DNA from: Longitalea arenae | GTDB lineage: Bacteria; Bacteroidota; Bacteroidia; Chitinophagales; Chitinophagaceae | Reading direction: 5' to 3' | DNA: 64,000 bases | Assembly (NCBI RefSeq): GCF_016924755.1 | Contig: NZ_JAFFJX010000002.1 | Coordinates: 983,188 to 1,047,187, forward strand | Shown here: one piece after another, positions 34,625-44,533 of the stretch | How positions within the stretch are numbered: position 1 is the stretch's first letter | How the letters are laid out: every line of letters begins with the position of its first letter | The notes under the pieces: model-generated | What the model was told of the DNA's origin: nothing | Databases searched by the model: none | Seen by the model: the letters and a program-made list of their open reading frames with translations, nothing else | Made by a program: the position numbers and the translations under genes

Positions 34625-35383
34625 TCACATAGTAGCAAACCTTTTCTGCACATAATCCCAGTTCACTGCATTCCACCAGGCACTGATATACTCAGGGCGT
34701 TTGTTCTGATATTTTAGATAATAGGCATGCTCCCATACATCCAGCCCCAGCACAGGAATACCTTTTACTTCAGCCACGCTCATTAACGGGTTATCCTGGT
34801 TGGGCGTTGAAGTTACTACCAGCTTTTTATCATTGGTGTAAACGAGCCAGGCCCAGCCGCTGCCAAACCTCTTTTCGGCTTCCTCGGAGAACTTGTTCTT
34901 GAATGCCTCCATAGAACCAAAATCGCGTGTGATCAGATCAGCTAATTTGCCGCTTGCCTTATTACCTTCTGAAGGCGCTTTTAACATTTTCCAGAACAGT
35001 TCATGGTTATAATGACCGCCGGCATTGTTCCGCATTTTGGCCGAATATTTCGAAATGTTCTGCAGCAATTGCTCAATACGCATTGATGAAGTATTTACCT
35101 GTTCCGCTTTAACCGCTTCTGCCAGGTTTTTAGCATAGGTACCTGCATGTTTTGTATAATGGATCTCCATGGTTTGGGCATCAATGGCAGGCTCAATAGC
35201 TTTATAATCGTAGCCAAGCGGTTGTTGCGTCCAGCCAATATCGTTATTGTCACCAGCCATGGAGAACAAACTTTCTTCGGCGGCCATTGACACCAGGGCA
35301 GGCACAGTTAATACAGTGGCCAGTCCGGCCTTGCCGGTATTCCTGATAAAATTGCGGCGGCTTATGGTGTTTTCTTTCTTCAT
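34625..35383 (-). CDS. Superoxide dismutase (Fe/Mn family) with Tat-type signal
   Basis: Dismutates superoxide, probably in the periplasm. 252 residues: a twin-arginine signal (ISRRNFIRNTGKAGLATVLT) covers about the first 35, and the mature enzyme matches Fe/Mn SODs. Ligand regions are MEIHYTKHAGTYAKNL, NNAGGHYNHELFWKML, and PVLGLDVWEHAYYLKYQNKR, giving the His-His-Asp-His set. The metal cannot be settled by eye. It is monocistronic, convergent with the DUF4249 gene. No clear promoter element was found in the upstream gap. Confidence 0.95.
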   Translation of the reverse strand: MKKENTISRRNFIRNTGKAGLATVLTVPALVSMAAEESLFSMAGDNNDIGWTQQPLGYDYKAIEPAIDAQTMEIHYTKHAGTYAKNLAEAVKAEQVNTSSMRIEQLLQNISKYSAKMRNNAGGHYNHELFWKMLKAPSEGNKASGKLADLITRDFGSMEAFKNKFSEEAEKRFGSGWAWLVYTNDKKLVVTSTPNQDNPLMSVAEVKGIPVLGLDVWEHAYYLKYQNKRPEYISAWWNAVNWDYVQKRFATM

Positions 35384-35846
35384 AACAGTTTTTTTAAAGC
35401 GGGTAATACATGTAATCGGTTAATACTTAATGAAGAAGTATGCAATGCAATTTTTGGGCCTCATAATTAACCAACTATTAATGTCATCCTCTTGCATGAA
35501 TTGAATAAATTAGTAATGTTGCTTTCTCATTTAGTCAGCGGGACTAAAGCTGAACTTGTAAGTGGCAGGTAATGTTCACGGATTGGATTTAAACGAGCGT
35601 CTAACACTGGCTAAAAGTATATCGAATGAAAAACAGATCGGCAATGGTAGCCGGGAAGCGATTTGAAGCAACTGTATTTCCCGGAAAAGAGACGAGATAT
35701 CATTATAAGGTTAAAGAAGAACTAAAGATCAGGCCAAACAAAAACAAAGTGGCGCCGCCTTCAGAAGAATGGGTCAATTATTTGAACCGTATTGGCAAGG
35801 AATACCCGTTCTGTGTTTGCTTCAAATACAAAACACCCGATCCGCT
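35384..35846. other. Gap with one doubtful small ORF (35626-35850)
   Basis: The only open frame begins MKNRSAMVAGKRFEATVFPG at 35626 and ends FCVCFKYKTPDPL at 35850. It is in the same frame as the downstream pseudogene, with two stops (TAA at 35848-35850 and 35875-35877) between, so it may be debris of the same or another decayed gene. I recognise no family and see no promoter. Confidence 0.3.
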
Positions 35847-35850
35847 GTAA

Positions 35851-36674
35851 TACACGAGGCACATCATCCGACAGTAATATATAGGCAATCCCGATGCAAC
35901 GCAATACACCCCGGTCTTCAATGGCAGCGCAGCCTGGCAATTGTATCATGGCGAAGGAAACTCAAAAGCAGCCCGGTTCAAATTTGATGAATGGCATCAT
36001 ATCAAGATCGATGTACATGGCCGTCAGGCTGATATTTATCTAGATGATATGCAAAAACCCTTGACAACAGTAACCGAGCTAAAACGCGACCCGAAAGCTG
36101 GAACCATTGCGGTATATAACGGTGGCATCCTACCCGCTTTGCCAATTTGCAATACACGATAAAAACGCCCGTTACGCAGGCCGCCGTGCCAGTGCCGGCC
36201 AACGGGACCGACGGCCTTATCACCCAATGGCAGGTGAGCAACCAGGTAAACCAGCAACTGTTTACCAATAGCATGCAGCTCACGCCGGATATCAAATCAA
36301 AACTAAGCTGGCAGACTCAAAACAGCGAACCTTCCGGTACCATAAACCTGGCAAAATTTACGCAGCCAAAAGACACCAACAAAGTAATGGTGGCCAAAGT
36401 GGTGATTGAATCAGCCACAGACCAAGTAAAAACGATCTCATTCGGGTTCAGCGATCATGTACTCGTGTATTTGAATGACCGGGCCCTGTATGGCGGCAGT
36501 GATGTATTTATGTCGCGCGATTACCGCTTCCTGCGCACGATCGGCTTTTTCGATATGTTGTGCCTGCCCCTGAAAAAAGGGAAGAACGAGCTTTGGTTTG
36601 TGGTAGGGGAGATCTTTGGCGGCTGGGGCCTGAAAGCAAAACTGGAGAATATGGAAAAGATTTCGCTGCGATGA
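35851..36674 (+). pseudogene. Decayed secreted sugar-binding/hydrolase-like protein (laminin-G/DUF1080-like plus galactose-binding-like domain)
   Basis: Protein homology runs through 35878-36674 in two frames. Frame 1 (35881 on) reads IGNPDATQYTPVFNGSAAWQ and then KFDEWHHIKIDVHGRQADIY LDD-type concanavalin/LamG wording up to about 36125. There a frame change is needed to continue with RFANLQYTIKTPV and on to a C-terminal beta domain (DHVLVYLNDRALYGGSDVFM, then KKGKNELWFVVGEIFGGWGL). Upstream, stops interrupt the frame, and the N-terminal part and signal peptide are missing. The TA run at 35876-35882 or a stop at 35875 marks another lesion. Clearly broken; original role probably extracellular carbohydrate binding. 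Confidence 0.7.
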
Positions 36675-36676
36675 AA

Positions 36677-36684
36677 TAAGTTTG
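36677..36684 (+). promoter_or_regulatory. -7 element in front of the truncated serine-hydrolase fragment
   Basis: TAAGTTTG is an exact TAnnTTTG match 32 nt before the ATG at 36717, suggesting the promoter of the original gene survives although the gene does not. Confidence 0.4.
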
Positions 36685-36716
36685 GCATTAACGCGTACTA
36701 ACAGCATACCAACACA

Positions 36717-36860
36717 ATGAATCAGCTAACTGTCATCTTCTTCTTTTTCATACTTATTATCTGTAAGGCGTATTCGCAATCATTCGATGTAAAAAAACCG
36801 GACAGTCTGCTCAACATCCTTACTGTAAATAATATGGCGATGGGAAGTCTGGCCATTTAA
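36717..36860 (+). pseudogene. N-terminal remnant of a secreted serine hydrolase (beta-lactamase-related)
   Basis: A 47-codon frame with a good signal peptide (VIFFFFILIICKAYSQ) followed by SFDVKKPDSLLNILTVNNMA and MGSLAI, the usual start of class C beta-lactamase-like serine hydrolases in Bacteroidota (pattern LDSLL..L..NN..MGSLAIS). It stops at TAA 36858-36860 where a Ser codon would be expected; the frame continues KGVQRRIHKTGGA to another stop. The catalytic SxxK and the rest are absent, because the GH88 gene ends at 36911 on the other strand. A truncated leftover, perhaps from a deletion at the PUL border. Confidence 0.6.
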
Positions 36861-36910
36861 AAAGGGGTTCAGCGTAGAATACATAAAACAGGGGGCGCCT
36901 GAAAACCTCC

Positions 36911-38134
36911 CTACCGCTTTTTATACCGCAGCATTGCTTCCAGGTAATAATAGTCGGCATAGATCAGGGGCACATCTATGTCGGCATTTCTGGGAAAATT
37001 ACCAACCCCATGTTTCAGGATAAAGCCACCATTTTCACCCGGCGCTGACCGGTAATCAGCAGAACAGAGAGAACGAAGCATGGTTTCAGCCGTGGTAAAA
37101 TAGGTTTTGGCGGTTTTGCCGTTTACATAAGCAGACAGCTCCAGCAAAGCAGCACAAATGATGGCGCCTGCAGACACGTCGCGGGCCGTTGCCGGAATAC
37201 CGGGTGCATTAAAATCCCAGTAAGGTATTTTGTCTGCGGGCAGATTGGGATGATTCAACAAAAATTGCGCGATCCGGTTTGCCTGCTGCAGGTAAACCGG
37301 GTCTTTTGTTTCCCGGTACATCAGCGTATATCCATATAAACCCCATGCCTGTCCGCGAGACCAGGCAGATTCATCGGCCGCACCTTGTACCGTTTGTTTT
37401 TTCAGTATACTTCCATCTTTGGGGTCATAGATCACTAAATGATAAGAACTGTAATCGGCCCGGAAATGATTTTTAAGGGTAGTATTGGCATGGGCCACTG
37501 CAATCTTATAAAAGGAAGAATCGCCGCTAAGCCGGGTGGCTGCAAATAATAACTCCAGGTTCATCATATTGTCGATGATCACCATAAACCGGCCGGCATC
37601 ACTGTCCCAGGAGCGAATACAAGCAACCTGCTCGCTAAACCGGCTAACGAGTGATTTAGCGCTGTTGATAATGATCGAATCGTATTCCGGTGCAGGCGCC
37701 AGCCGTTTGGCATTGCCAAAAGAACAATACATCATAAAGCCCAGGTCGTGGGTGGTTCTGTTGAACTGCTCCTTCTTAAGGTACTTCAATTTCCGCAACG
37801 CTTCTGCATATAAAACAGTATCCTTTGTTGCTTCATATAAATAAAGCAATGCACCCGGATAAAATCCACCGACCCAGGGCTCGGAACCACTGGTCACCAG
37901 TTTATTGCTGGCGGCATAATAGGTCACCGGGAAGCGATCTGCAGGCAGTTTTTTTGCCAGTAGCTTATACTGCGCCGCTGATGCTGCCAGACTTCTGTCG
38001 ATTTCTGTGAGCAGGCTTTTATGCACTTTCCGGGTAAACTGTCGTTGCGCCCACAGGTCAGTACCTGTGAATAGAAACGGCATCAAAAAGAGCGCTTTGA
38101 CAAAACACGGGAATATAGTATGCAGGATCTTCAT
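36911..38134 (-). CDS. Glycoside hydrolase family 88 (unsaturated glucuronyl hydrolase)
   Basis: Removes 4,5-unsaturated uronic acid from the non-reducing end of oligosaccharides released by polysaccharide lyases; periplasmic. 407 residues from the ATG at 38132-38134, chosen because a signal peptide begins there (ILHTIFPCFVKALFLMPFLF). Family landmarks: THDLGFMMYCSFGNAKRL with the catalytic-region Asp, DSDAGRFMVIIDNMMNLELL with the second Asp, ESAWSRGQAWGLYGYTLMYR, and the terminal DYYYLEAMLRYKKR. It is the last gene of the PUL, 57 nt beyond the GH2 stop. With PL8 in the same locus its substrate should be the lyase product. Confidence 0.92.
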   Translation of the reverse strand: MKILHTIFPCFVKALFLMPFLFTGTDLWAQRQFTRKVHKSLLTEIDRSLAASAAQYKLLAKKLPADRFPVTYYAASNKLVTSGSEPWVGGFYPGALLYLYEATKDTVLYAEALRKLKYLKKEQFNRTTHDLGFMMYCSFGNAKRLAPAPEYDSIIINSAKSLVSRFSEQVACIRSWDSDAGRFMVIIDNMMNLELLFAATRLSGDSSFYKIAVAHANTTLKNHFRADYSSYHLVIYDPKDGSILKKQTVQGAADESAWSRGQAWGLYGYTLMYRETKDPVYLQQANRIAQFLLNHPNLPADKIPYWDFNAPGIPATARDVSAGAIICAALLELSAYVNGKTAKTYFTTAETMLRSLCSADYRSAPGENGGFILKHGVGNFPRNADIDVPLIYADYYYLEAMLRYKKR

Positions 38135-38190
38135 TCGTTGATGCGCCCGGGCGTTTTTAATTTTTTCGCGTAAGCCTTCGGCGTTCACGT

Positions 38191-40953
38191 TCAGTTTTTT
38201 ATCAAATAGTTTAGCTGATCGGGGCCAAGCTCAACAGCCGGATCAAATGCATTCCCATTCATGTATTGTTCCAGGCTATAACGCAATTGACGTGCAGCCG
38301 GCCGTTTGTCGAGGTTGTTTTTCAGATCAATACTGCTAATGACCAGTTTACCCTTGCCTGCTTTTGCTTCAATAAGATTGGCCATCCTGCGATTCTTGTA
38401 AAAATTATCAATGACGGTTACAATAGGCGAGAGGCGGGGCATTGAATCCAGCACCATCGTTTTGGATGCAGTGATCAGCTCCCACCATTGCCAGTTGCTG
38501 AAAGAATCGGTTGGAAATTGCTGTAATGCCGGATGTTTAGGATCACACAGTACACCCATGGTGCCAGGTTGATTGGGAAAATGTACCGGGCTCCAGAATA
38601 CGGGTGCAAATCTTCCCTCAACACCTCTAATTTGGGCGGTATCCGGGTTGAGTAACACGTGTTTTCCCTGCTCCAATAACTCGAACGCTTCTTTTACCGA
38701 AGTGGTAAACGCTACGTTATTATTGCTTGCATGCACATGGGCAGGATACACCCAGCATGTCCATTTGTTTTTATAACCGGTGCCTTCCAGGCTTAATTCA
38801 ATGGTAAGTTGTGTGGCTTTGGAGATCGAACGCAGATCAAGGTTAATGGTACCTAATGCTATTCCATTATCAACAGGAAGATCTTTGGCATTGAGCCGGC
38901 CGCTGAACCATTTCTTTCCCTGTTGATCGGTAACCTTCCATACCGGGATAACTCCTTTTAATTCGCGACTGCCGAAATTAGCCACTTCGGCTGCGGCTGT
39001 CAGTGTTTCGTCGTTGGTATAGGTTGCTTTTTGAAAACGAAGCAGGGGTACCACTTCCCCGCAATACATGCGATGTTCAGCAGGGCTTACTAGTCCTTTG
39101 CTGTCCCAGAACGCATCCAGCATACCCACAAGGGCAGTGCCCTGGCCGGGGAAATCATGCAGATCGAGCAATTCAAAACCACTGAGTCCTTTTGTTTTTA
39201 GTGCCCGCTCTATTTCTTCTTTATAAAGGTTTGCGGAGAACCGGCCGCTGGCTATTGTGTACGCCGGCGCCAGGTTCAGCAGGCCTTTGCGCGCCAGGTC
39301 CTGCTGAATAGCCTTAAAATTCAGCGGCTCTAATACCCCGGTGTATTTTTTTATTTCGGCGAGATCGGGATAAACAGAATACTGTCCGATCTCATGCGTG
39401 ATCAGCGGTACAGTGAGGCTATCCATTGCCTTTGAATAATCAGTCGTAAAATCAGGCGGGTAGGTATTAAAAATACCCTGGCCGCGCACCCAGCCCTTTT
39501 TCGTGTATTGAGTGATGAAATATTCATCCCCCGGTTCGGGCCAGGTGCCATGTCCTTTCTGAAAAGTGAAGGTAGTAGTGGTATAAAGATGACGGTTATC
39601 CGCCGTTTTCAACTGTTGCAGCAATTGGGCCAGCCAACCGAAATCGCCCTGTAATTCATTGCCCAGCGACCAGAATACAAAAGAAGGATGATTGCCATAT
39701 TCCCGGATGATCTTTGCTGCTTCTTCTTCCAGAAAACGATTGGTATTTTTATCAGTACCAACGGTCATACTCCACAGCGGTAATTCTACCTGAAGATAAA
39801 ATCCCATTGAATCTGCTACCTCAAAAGCCGCTTTTGGCGGGCACCAGGAGTGAAAACGCAAATGGTTCAATCCATAAGCTTTGGCCGTACGAAACACTTT
39901 TAACCAGCCTGTTCTCTCCATGGGCGGATGCCCGGTCAATGGAAAAATATTACACTCAAGGGTACCGCGCAGGAACAAGCGCCGGCCATTCACCTGTAAT
40001 AAACCGCTGTTATTGGTTACTTCCCGCATGCCAAACGAACTGACTGCAATATCCTTCAGGGCTGGTTTCTCTGCGGTAAGTACTGCCTGTACCCTGTAAA
40101 CATGAGGATGAAACTCGTCCCAAAGTTGAACGGTATTCCCAAACTCCAATCTGATTTCCTTTCTGCCAGCGCCGGCCCCAATGGTCACCGCTTCCTTCCT
40201 CGCAGCAACTATCCTGTTATTTTTATCACGTACCTGAACCTCTAAGGTAGCATCCACTGCTTGTTGAAAGTTGTTTTGCAGGGCAGATGAGATGGTCACC
40301 GACCGGCCTTTTACATCCGGATAAGTTTGAATACAATCTATATACAAAGGATCCCTTGCGTTCAGTTGCAATTTGCCGATCACGCCATTCCAGATGATCT
40401 GCGTACCATCGGTGTAGGCATGGGCAAAATCCCGGTGACTAATGTCATATTGTTTGCTGTTGTCGATACGGATCACCAGTAAGTGCCTGCCGGGTTTTTG
40501 CAGGGCGCTTAGGTTGAACCGTTGCGGCGCTGACAAACTTTCTTCACTGCCGATCTCTTTTCCATCCAGCCACACCCGTGTTTTCCAGATCACCCGCTCC
40601 AGGTACAGCTCAATATGTTTGTTGGCCCAGCCTTGCGGGATCTCGATTTGTTTACTATACCATGCAGGACCTATGTAGCTATGCTTTCTTGTAAGCTGCA
40701 ACAGCACTGCTTTTTCCAGCTTAGCGGCGCTCAAGGTTGGTTTGTTGCCCAGGCGCGCATCGTCAAGCGTGCCCGGTAAGCGGATGGCTGTACCCGACAG
40801 CTGATCATACCATTGCTGCTCTAAACCTTTGTTCAGTGAATCCAGCCGCACCTGCCATTGGCCGGCCAATGAGATCGTTTGCTGCGCTTTCAATGGCAGG
40901 CAGCAACATATGATACCAAATATAACAAGGCACCGTTTGTAACTTATGTTCAT
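38191..40953 (-). CDS. Glycoside hydrolase family 2 (beta-galactosidase/beta-glucuronidase-like)
   Basis: 920 residues with signal peptide (CLVIFGIICCCLPLKAQ). The sugar-binding jelly roll covers about 25-200 (PAWYSKQIEIPQGWANKHIE, VIWKTRVWLDGKEIGSEESL), an Ig-like domain 205-310, and the TIM barrel from 315 (NGRRLFLRGTLECNIFPLTG). The acid/base is E433 in FWSLGNELQ and the nucleophile E521 in PLITHEIGQYS. A beta-rich C-terminal extension follows. The clan supports exo-acting beta-galactosidase, beta-glucuronidase or related use; I cannot choose. It sits between the DUF5107 gene and GH88 and probably acts in the periplasm on imported oligosaccharides. Confidence 0.92.
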   Translation of the reverse strand: MNISYKRCLVIFGIICCCLPLKAQQTISLAGQWQVRLDSLNKGLEQQWYDQLSGTAIRLPGTLDDARLGNKPTLSAAKLEKAVLLQLTRKHSYIGPAWYSKQIEIPQGWANKHIELYLERVIWKTRVWLDGKEIGSEESLSAPQRFNLSALQKPGRHLLVIRIDNSKQYDISHRDFAHAYTDGTQIIWNGVIGKLQLNARDPLYIDCIQTYPDVKGRSVTISSALQNNFQQAVDATLEVQVRDKNNRIVAARKEAVTIGAGAGRKEIRLEFGNTVQLWDEFHPHVYRVQAVLTAEKPALKDIAVSSFGMREVTNNSGLLQVNGRRLFLRGTLECNIFPLTGHPPMERTGWLKVFRTAKAYGLNHLRFHSWCPPKAAFEVADSMGFYLQVELPLWSMTVGTDKNTNRFLEEEAAKIIREYGNHPSFVFWSLGNELQGDFGWLAQLLQQLKTADNRHLYTTTTFTFQKGHGTWPEPGDEYFITQYTKKGWVRGQGIFNTYPPDFTTDYSKAMDSLTVPLITHEIGQYSVYPDLAEIKKYTGVLEPLNFKAIQQDLARKGLLNLAPAYTIASGRFSANLYKEEIERALKTKGLSGFELLDLHDFPGQGTALVGMLDAFWDSKGLVSPAEHRMYCGEVVPLLRFQKATYTNDETLTAAAEVANFGSRELKGVIPVWKVTDQQGKKWFSGRLNAKDLPVDNGIALGTINLDLRSISKATQLTIELSLEGTGYKNKWTCWVYPAHVHASNNNVAFTTSVKEAFELLEQGKHVLLNPDTAQIRGVEGRFAPVFWSPVHFPNQPGTMGVLCDPKHPALQQFPTDSFSNWQWWELITASKTMVLDSMPRLSPIVTVIDNFYKNRRMANLIEAKAGKGKLVISSIDLKNNLDKRPAARQLRYSLEQYMNGNAFDPAVELGPDQLNYLIKN

Positions 40954-40981
40954 AAGAAATTAAGTAAATCGTCAGATCAAC

Positions 40982-41007
40982 CGTGCCGCGGTTTGAACCA
41001 TGGCACG
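40982..41007. repeat. REP-like hairpin, copy 1
   Basis: CGTGCC/GGCACG arms with inner GGTT/AACC pairs around a TG loop, lying in the 69-bp gap between the DUF5107 gene and the GH2 gene. It closely resembles the hairpin at 46248-46274 (CCGTGCC-CGGTTTG-AACC core shared). Confidence 0.6.
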
Positions 41008-41022
41008 CTTTATTTTAATTGG

Positions 41023-44000
41023 TTAACTTATTAACTTTTCTGCTTTTTGCACCATTTCAAGGTGTGTTGAAGCGCCAAAGTGCATGGCATCATTATTCAA
41101 GGCTTTTTTTAAACAGGCTCTTGCTTCTGCTTCGTTTTGTAACCCTAGGTAACCCAGCCCCATCATATAATAGCAATGTGTTTGGTTTCGTACCTGCAGA
41201 TCGTCTTCAAAGATCAACAGATCAGGCAGTGACACAGCAAAGTAATCGATCTTCACTGCATCCTGGAGATGGCTTTCTCCGTATGCCACCAGGCGGCTAA
41301 AGATCTGGTGCGCTTTCGTTTTTTCGCCAAGCGCGTTCCAGGCCAGTCCCTGGTAAAAGATCTTGTCGGGTTGCTGATCGTTATAGAACATGGCCGCCGT
41401 TGGTTCAGATAAGCCTTGCGTTGCCTTCTGCATAAAAGCCGTCGCATCCGCTTTATTGCCCAATCCTTCGTAGGCGCAAGCCAGCCAATAGAAAATATCA
41501 TTCTCCTGTGCACCATGCAGTTTTCCTTCTCCCAAGCCGGCCGGATACTCCTGCGCCTGCTCCAGCAAGCTTATTGCTTTTTCAAATTGCGCTGCCTGTA
41601 TCAACTCCCGCGCCATTCCTGTGAGGCTGAAAATATATTGTCCCGATACTTTGCCTTCTCCGCCTTCCCAGGGATGAAACTTTCTTTGCATGATCAGTTC
41701 ATAACCTCTCTCATATTGTCCCAGGAAATTATATAATGCAGCCCTTTCGAGGTACAGATCATCGCGTTGTTCCACCAGAGCCATGTGTTCTTCTAAAAAA
41801 GCCAGCCGCTCTTTTGGCGATCTGTTCAAGCGTTTATACAATTGATCGAGCTCCATCAGGACCCTGGCATCTTTTGGATCTAATGCAAACGCGCTTTCAT
41901 AACAGTGCAGGGCTTTTTTAACATCGTTTCGTTTGTTGAAATAAGCAATGCCCAGGTTACGGAATGCAGTAGGGAACGAAGCATCGCGCAGCACGGCCAG
42001 TTCCCAGCTGGCAATGGCATCCTCATATTGGCGTTTATCGTACCACAGGTTGCCCAGGTAATAGGGGGCGCGGGCATCGGCCTTATTGATCGTAGCAGCC
42101 ATTTCTAAGATGGCGATATCTTCGAGCCGGTTGGGGAAACAACAACGCGGATCAGCCTGTGCACCTTTTACAAAATAAGCCAGCGCCTTTTCTGCTTTAC
42201 CCAACTGCTGATGCGCCCATCCCAGGTAATACCACAGCATGGGTGACTGTGGCCCACCGGTATTTTTATCCACTGCCAGTTGTAACAGTTCAATCGCTTC
42301 ATGACAGGCGCCTGCCGACATATAATCCAATGCATATTCTATATAGTTATGTGCATGACCTCTTGCGATGAGCACCAATTGATCGAAGGAGCGCTGTGCC
42401 GCTGCCGCATCGCCCAACAACCCGAACAGCTTCTGTTGCTCGAAGCGGACAGACAAATTAAAAAGATCTGTTTCCAAAGCCCTTGCGCATTCTTTGATCG
42501 CCGAATGGTTGCGACCCAGTTTTCGCAGGATAAATACCTTTAAAGCCATGGCCTTGCTGTTCCTGGCATTCCGGTCAAGCGATCGTTGAATCTGCTCCAG
42601 CGCAAGCTCATAATGCCCCTGGGCGCAATCTATTTGTGCTACTGAAAAAAAGCCGCTGTCCTGCCAGGCATTGTTCCAGGTTGCCTTGTAAAAGGCATCG
42701 TACGCCTCCTTCAGACGGCCCTGCATTTTCAAACAAAGTCCCAGGTTATAAAAAGGTTCGCCGTCATAGGGATTTGGGTTGCGCGAAATAAGCGTTTCAA
42801 TCGCTTTACGGAAATAAGCTTCACTCCTGGCAAACTGTCCTCTGCGCAGCAACCATAATCCTAGCGCATTATTATTGCGCACATCCTTCGGATCCCGGCG
42901 TAATGCTTCTTCATAATAGGGCACCGGACTATAAGTAGCATGTCGGTATTGTTCCAGGTGCAGACCGGTTAAAAGTAACTGTTCATTATTCTCTACATCT
43001 TTTGGCTCCAGGGCTGCTTTGGCCGGTTCAGGAATTTCAGTTTTTTTATCGGCTTTGCTTTCGTAACGCACTATTTCTTTACCATCTTTGTTGGCGAGCA
43101 CCAGCAAAGTATTTTCGGTTGTTATATCTTCAGTGACTGCGATTGATTTTATGTACAAATTTTCCGGGCTCACCAATGCAACTTCATTCAATAATACCTG
43201 CTTGTCTTTTGACAGATGTATTTTAAGTACCTGTGCCGAGGTGGCAAACACTTTCACCTGCAGTTCGCCATTTATTTTTTCTACATTGATCAATACATCC
43301 CTGGTAGCATTCTTAACCACACCCAACTCGCGATAGGGCATAAAGTATTGGGTGAATGATTTTTCCTCGTAAGGCATGAGCCAGCTGAAATCAGGCTGAT
43401 TATCGGTAAATACACCGGTCATGAGCTCGATATATGGGCCATCCTCATCGGTGAGATTTCTGTCCCATGCCTGTCCAAAGTCGCTGTGTCCCCAGGTCCA
43501 TTGTTTTTTACCGGGTGATACATGATGGTTGGCAACGTGTAATACGCCCGCCCGGGTATCATGCTCATATCCGCCCACAAAATCATAGTCGGAGTTCACC
43601 GCCATATAAGAAGTGGGCACCGGGATATTTTTATAACGTGAAATATCTGTACCCGGTGAATAATCTACTTTATAATAAGTACCGGTAGCGATGGGGAACG
43701 TAGATACATCTCTTTTACCATGATCAAAAACGGCATTTACATCGGGGGGAAATACTGACTGGTAATGATCGTTCACCCGCACCGCCGGATTCGCCCACCA
43801 TAAGAAAGTCTGGGGCAGGGGCGTGCGATTGTACAATTTTACTTTTATTTCCAGATAGGCCTTGTCGGGATGCAGGGTAAAACCAGCCATGCCTTTTGTT
43901 CGAAACATACGCTCCACTTCATTTACCCAAACCGTTTTGCTTCCATCCTCATTTTCCTCTATCAAATAATCAACCGGTTCGTAAGTACTGGGCCGGTGGT

Positions 44001-44370
44001 GTTGCGGCCAATTGAATTCTATACCGCCCGAGATCCAGGGGCCGCACAAGCCAACCAGGGCCGGTTTAATCACCTGGTTGTAATAGATGAAATGCCTTTG
44101 TTTGATCTTGTCATACGCCATTTGCACCCGGCCGCCCAATTGCGGCAGGATCAGGATTTTGAGATATTGATTCTCCAGGAAAAGCCCCTGGTATTCTTTA
44201 TCTTTTTTCTCGTCGTAGATCTTTTCTATAACCGGGTTGGGGTATACAACGCCACTGCTGCCCTGGTACACCCGTTTCTCGAAGAACATGGGATTCTTAT
44301 CCGGTTCACCCACTTCATAGGTCGGAATTATTACTTTTTCTTCCCACACCTGTATCAATGATTTGCTCAT
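41023..44370 (-). CDS. DUF5107 domain protein with C-terminal TPR repeats
   Basis: 1115 residues with no signal peptide. The first 350 or so match DUF5107, a galactose-mutarotase-like fold (LENQYLKILILPQLGGRVQM, GPWISGGIEFNWPQHHRPST, TFLWWANPAVRVNDHYQSVF). A short beta stretch leads to a long TPR solenoid (for example AEAYFRKAIETLIS-like helices, YNLGLCLKMQGRLKEAYDAF, LWYYLGWAHQQLGKAEKALA). Proteins of this design recur in PULs and may bind or epimerise the imported sugar and act as a scaffold; the role is not established. It has its own copy of the PUL regulatory module directly upstream and heads the DUF5107-GH2-GH88 unit. Confidence 0.88.
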   Translation of the reverse strand: MSKSLIQVWEEKVIIPTYEVGEPDKNPMFFEKRVYQGSSGVVYPNPVIEKIYDEKKDKEYQGLFLENQYLKILILPQLGGRVQMAYDKIKQRHFIYYNQVIKPALVGLCGPWISGGIEFNWPQHHRPSTYEPVDYLIEENEDGSKTVWVNEVERMFRTKGMAGFTLHPDKAYLEIKVKLYNRTPLPQTFLWWANPAVRVNDHYQSVFPPDVNAVFDHGKRDVSTFPIATGTYYKVDYSPGTDISRYKNIPVPTSYMAVNSDYDFVGGYEHDTRAGVLHVANHHVSPGKKQWTWGHSDFGQAWDRNLTDEDGPYIELMTGVFTDNQPDFSWLMPYEEKSFTQYFMPYRELGVVKNATRDVLINVEKINGELQVKVFATSAQVLKIHLSKDKQVLLNEVALVSPENLYIKSIAVTEDITTENTLLVLANKDGKEIVRYESKADKKTEIPEPAKAALEPKDVENNEQLLLTGLHLEQYRHATYSPVPYYEEALRRDPKDVRNNNALGLWLLRRGQFARSEAYFRKAIETLISRNPNPYDGEPFYNLGLCLKMQGRLKEAYDAFYKATWNNAWQDSGFFSVAQIDCAQGHYELALEQIQRSLDRNARNSKAMALKVFILRKLGRNHSAIKECARALETDLFNLSVRFEQQKLFGLLGDAAAAQRSFDQLVLIARGHAHNYIEYALDYMSAGACHEAIELLQLAVDKNTGGPQSPMLWYYLGWAHQQLGKAEKALAYFVKGAQADPRCCFPNRLEDIAILEMAATINKADARAPYYLGNLWYDKRQYEDAIASWELAVLRDASFPTAFRNLGIAYFNKRNDVKKALHCYESAFALDPKDARVLMELDQLYKRLNRSPKERLAFLEEHMALVEQRDDLYLERAALYNFLGQYERGYELIMQRKFHPWEGGEGKVSGQYIFSLTGMARELIQAAQFEKAISLLEQAQEYPAGLGEGKLHGAQENDIFYWLACAYEGLGNKADATAFMQKATQGLSEPTAAMFYNDQQPDKIFYQGLAWNALGEKTKAHQIFSRLVAYGESHLQDAVKIDYFAVSLPDLLIFEDDLQVRNQTHCYYMMGLGYLGLQNEAEARACLKKALNNDAMHFGASTHLEMVQKAEKLIS

Positions 44371-44414
44371 GTACGTTAGAATTAGTTTTGATAGCCTAAG
44401 GAACAGATCTGCAA

Positions 44415-44482
44415 CAAACTTAACTTTAGCGTTGCGACTGCAAAATGGAAAATACTTTGAAAAAGATGGACAATCTTATGGT
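44415..44482 (-). promoter_or_regulatory. PUL regulatory module, copy C (DUF5107-GH2-GH88 unit)
   Basis: Minus-strand -7 TAAGTTTG (44415-44422), -33 TTTTG (44441-44445) about 18 nt upstream, then the activator box reading CATAAGATTG and CAAAGTATT, starts 21 bp apart. GATGGAC on the plus strand begins at 44465, exactly 50 bp from the CAAA. The ATG is 45 nt downstream. Confidence 0.7.
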
Positions 44483-44533
44483 CCCATAAGAACAGTAAGC
44501 TGCAAGAACTGGCATTTTGAACTTTCGCGTTCA

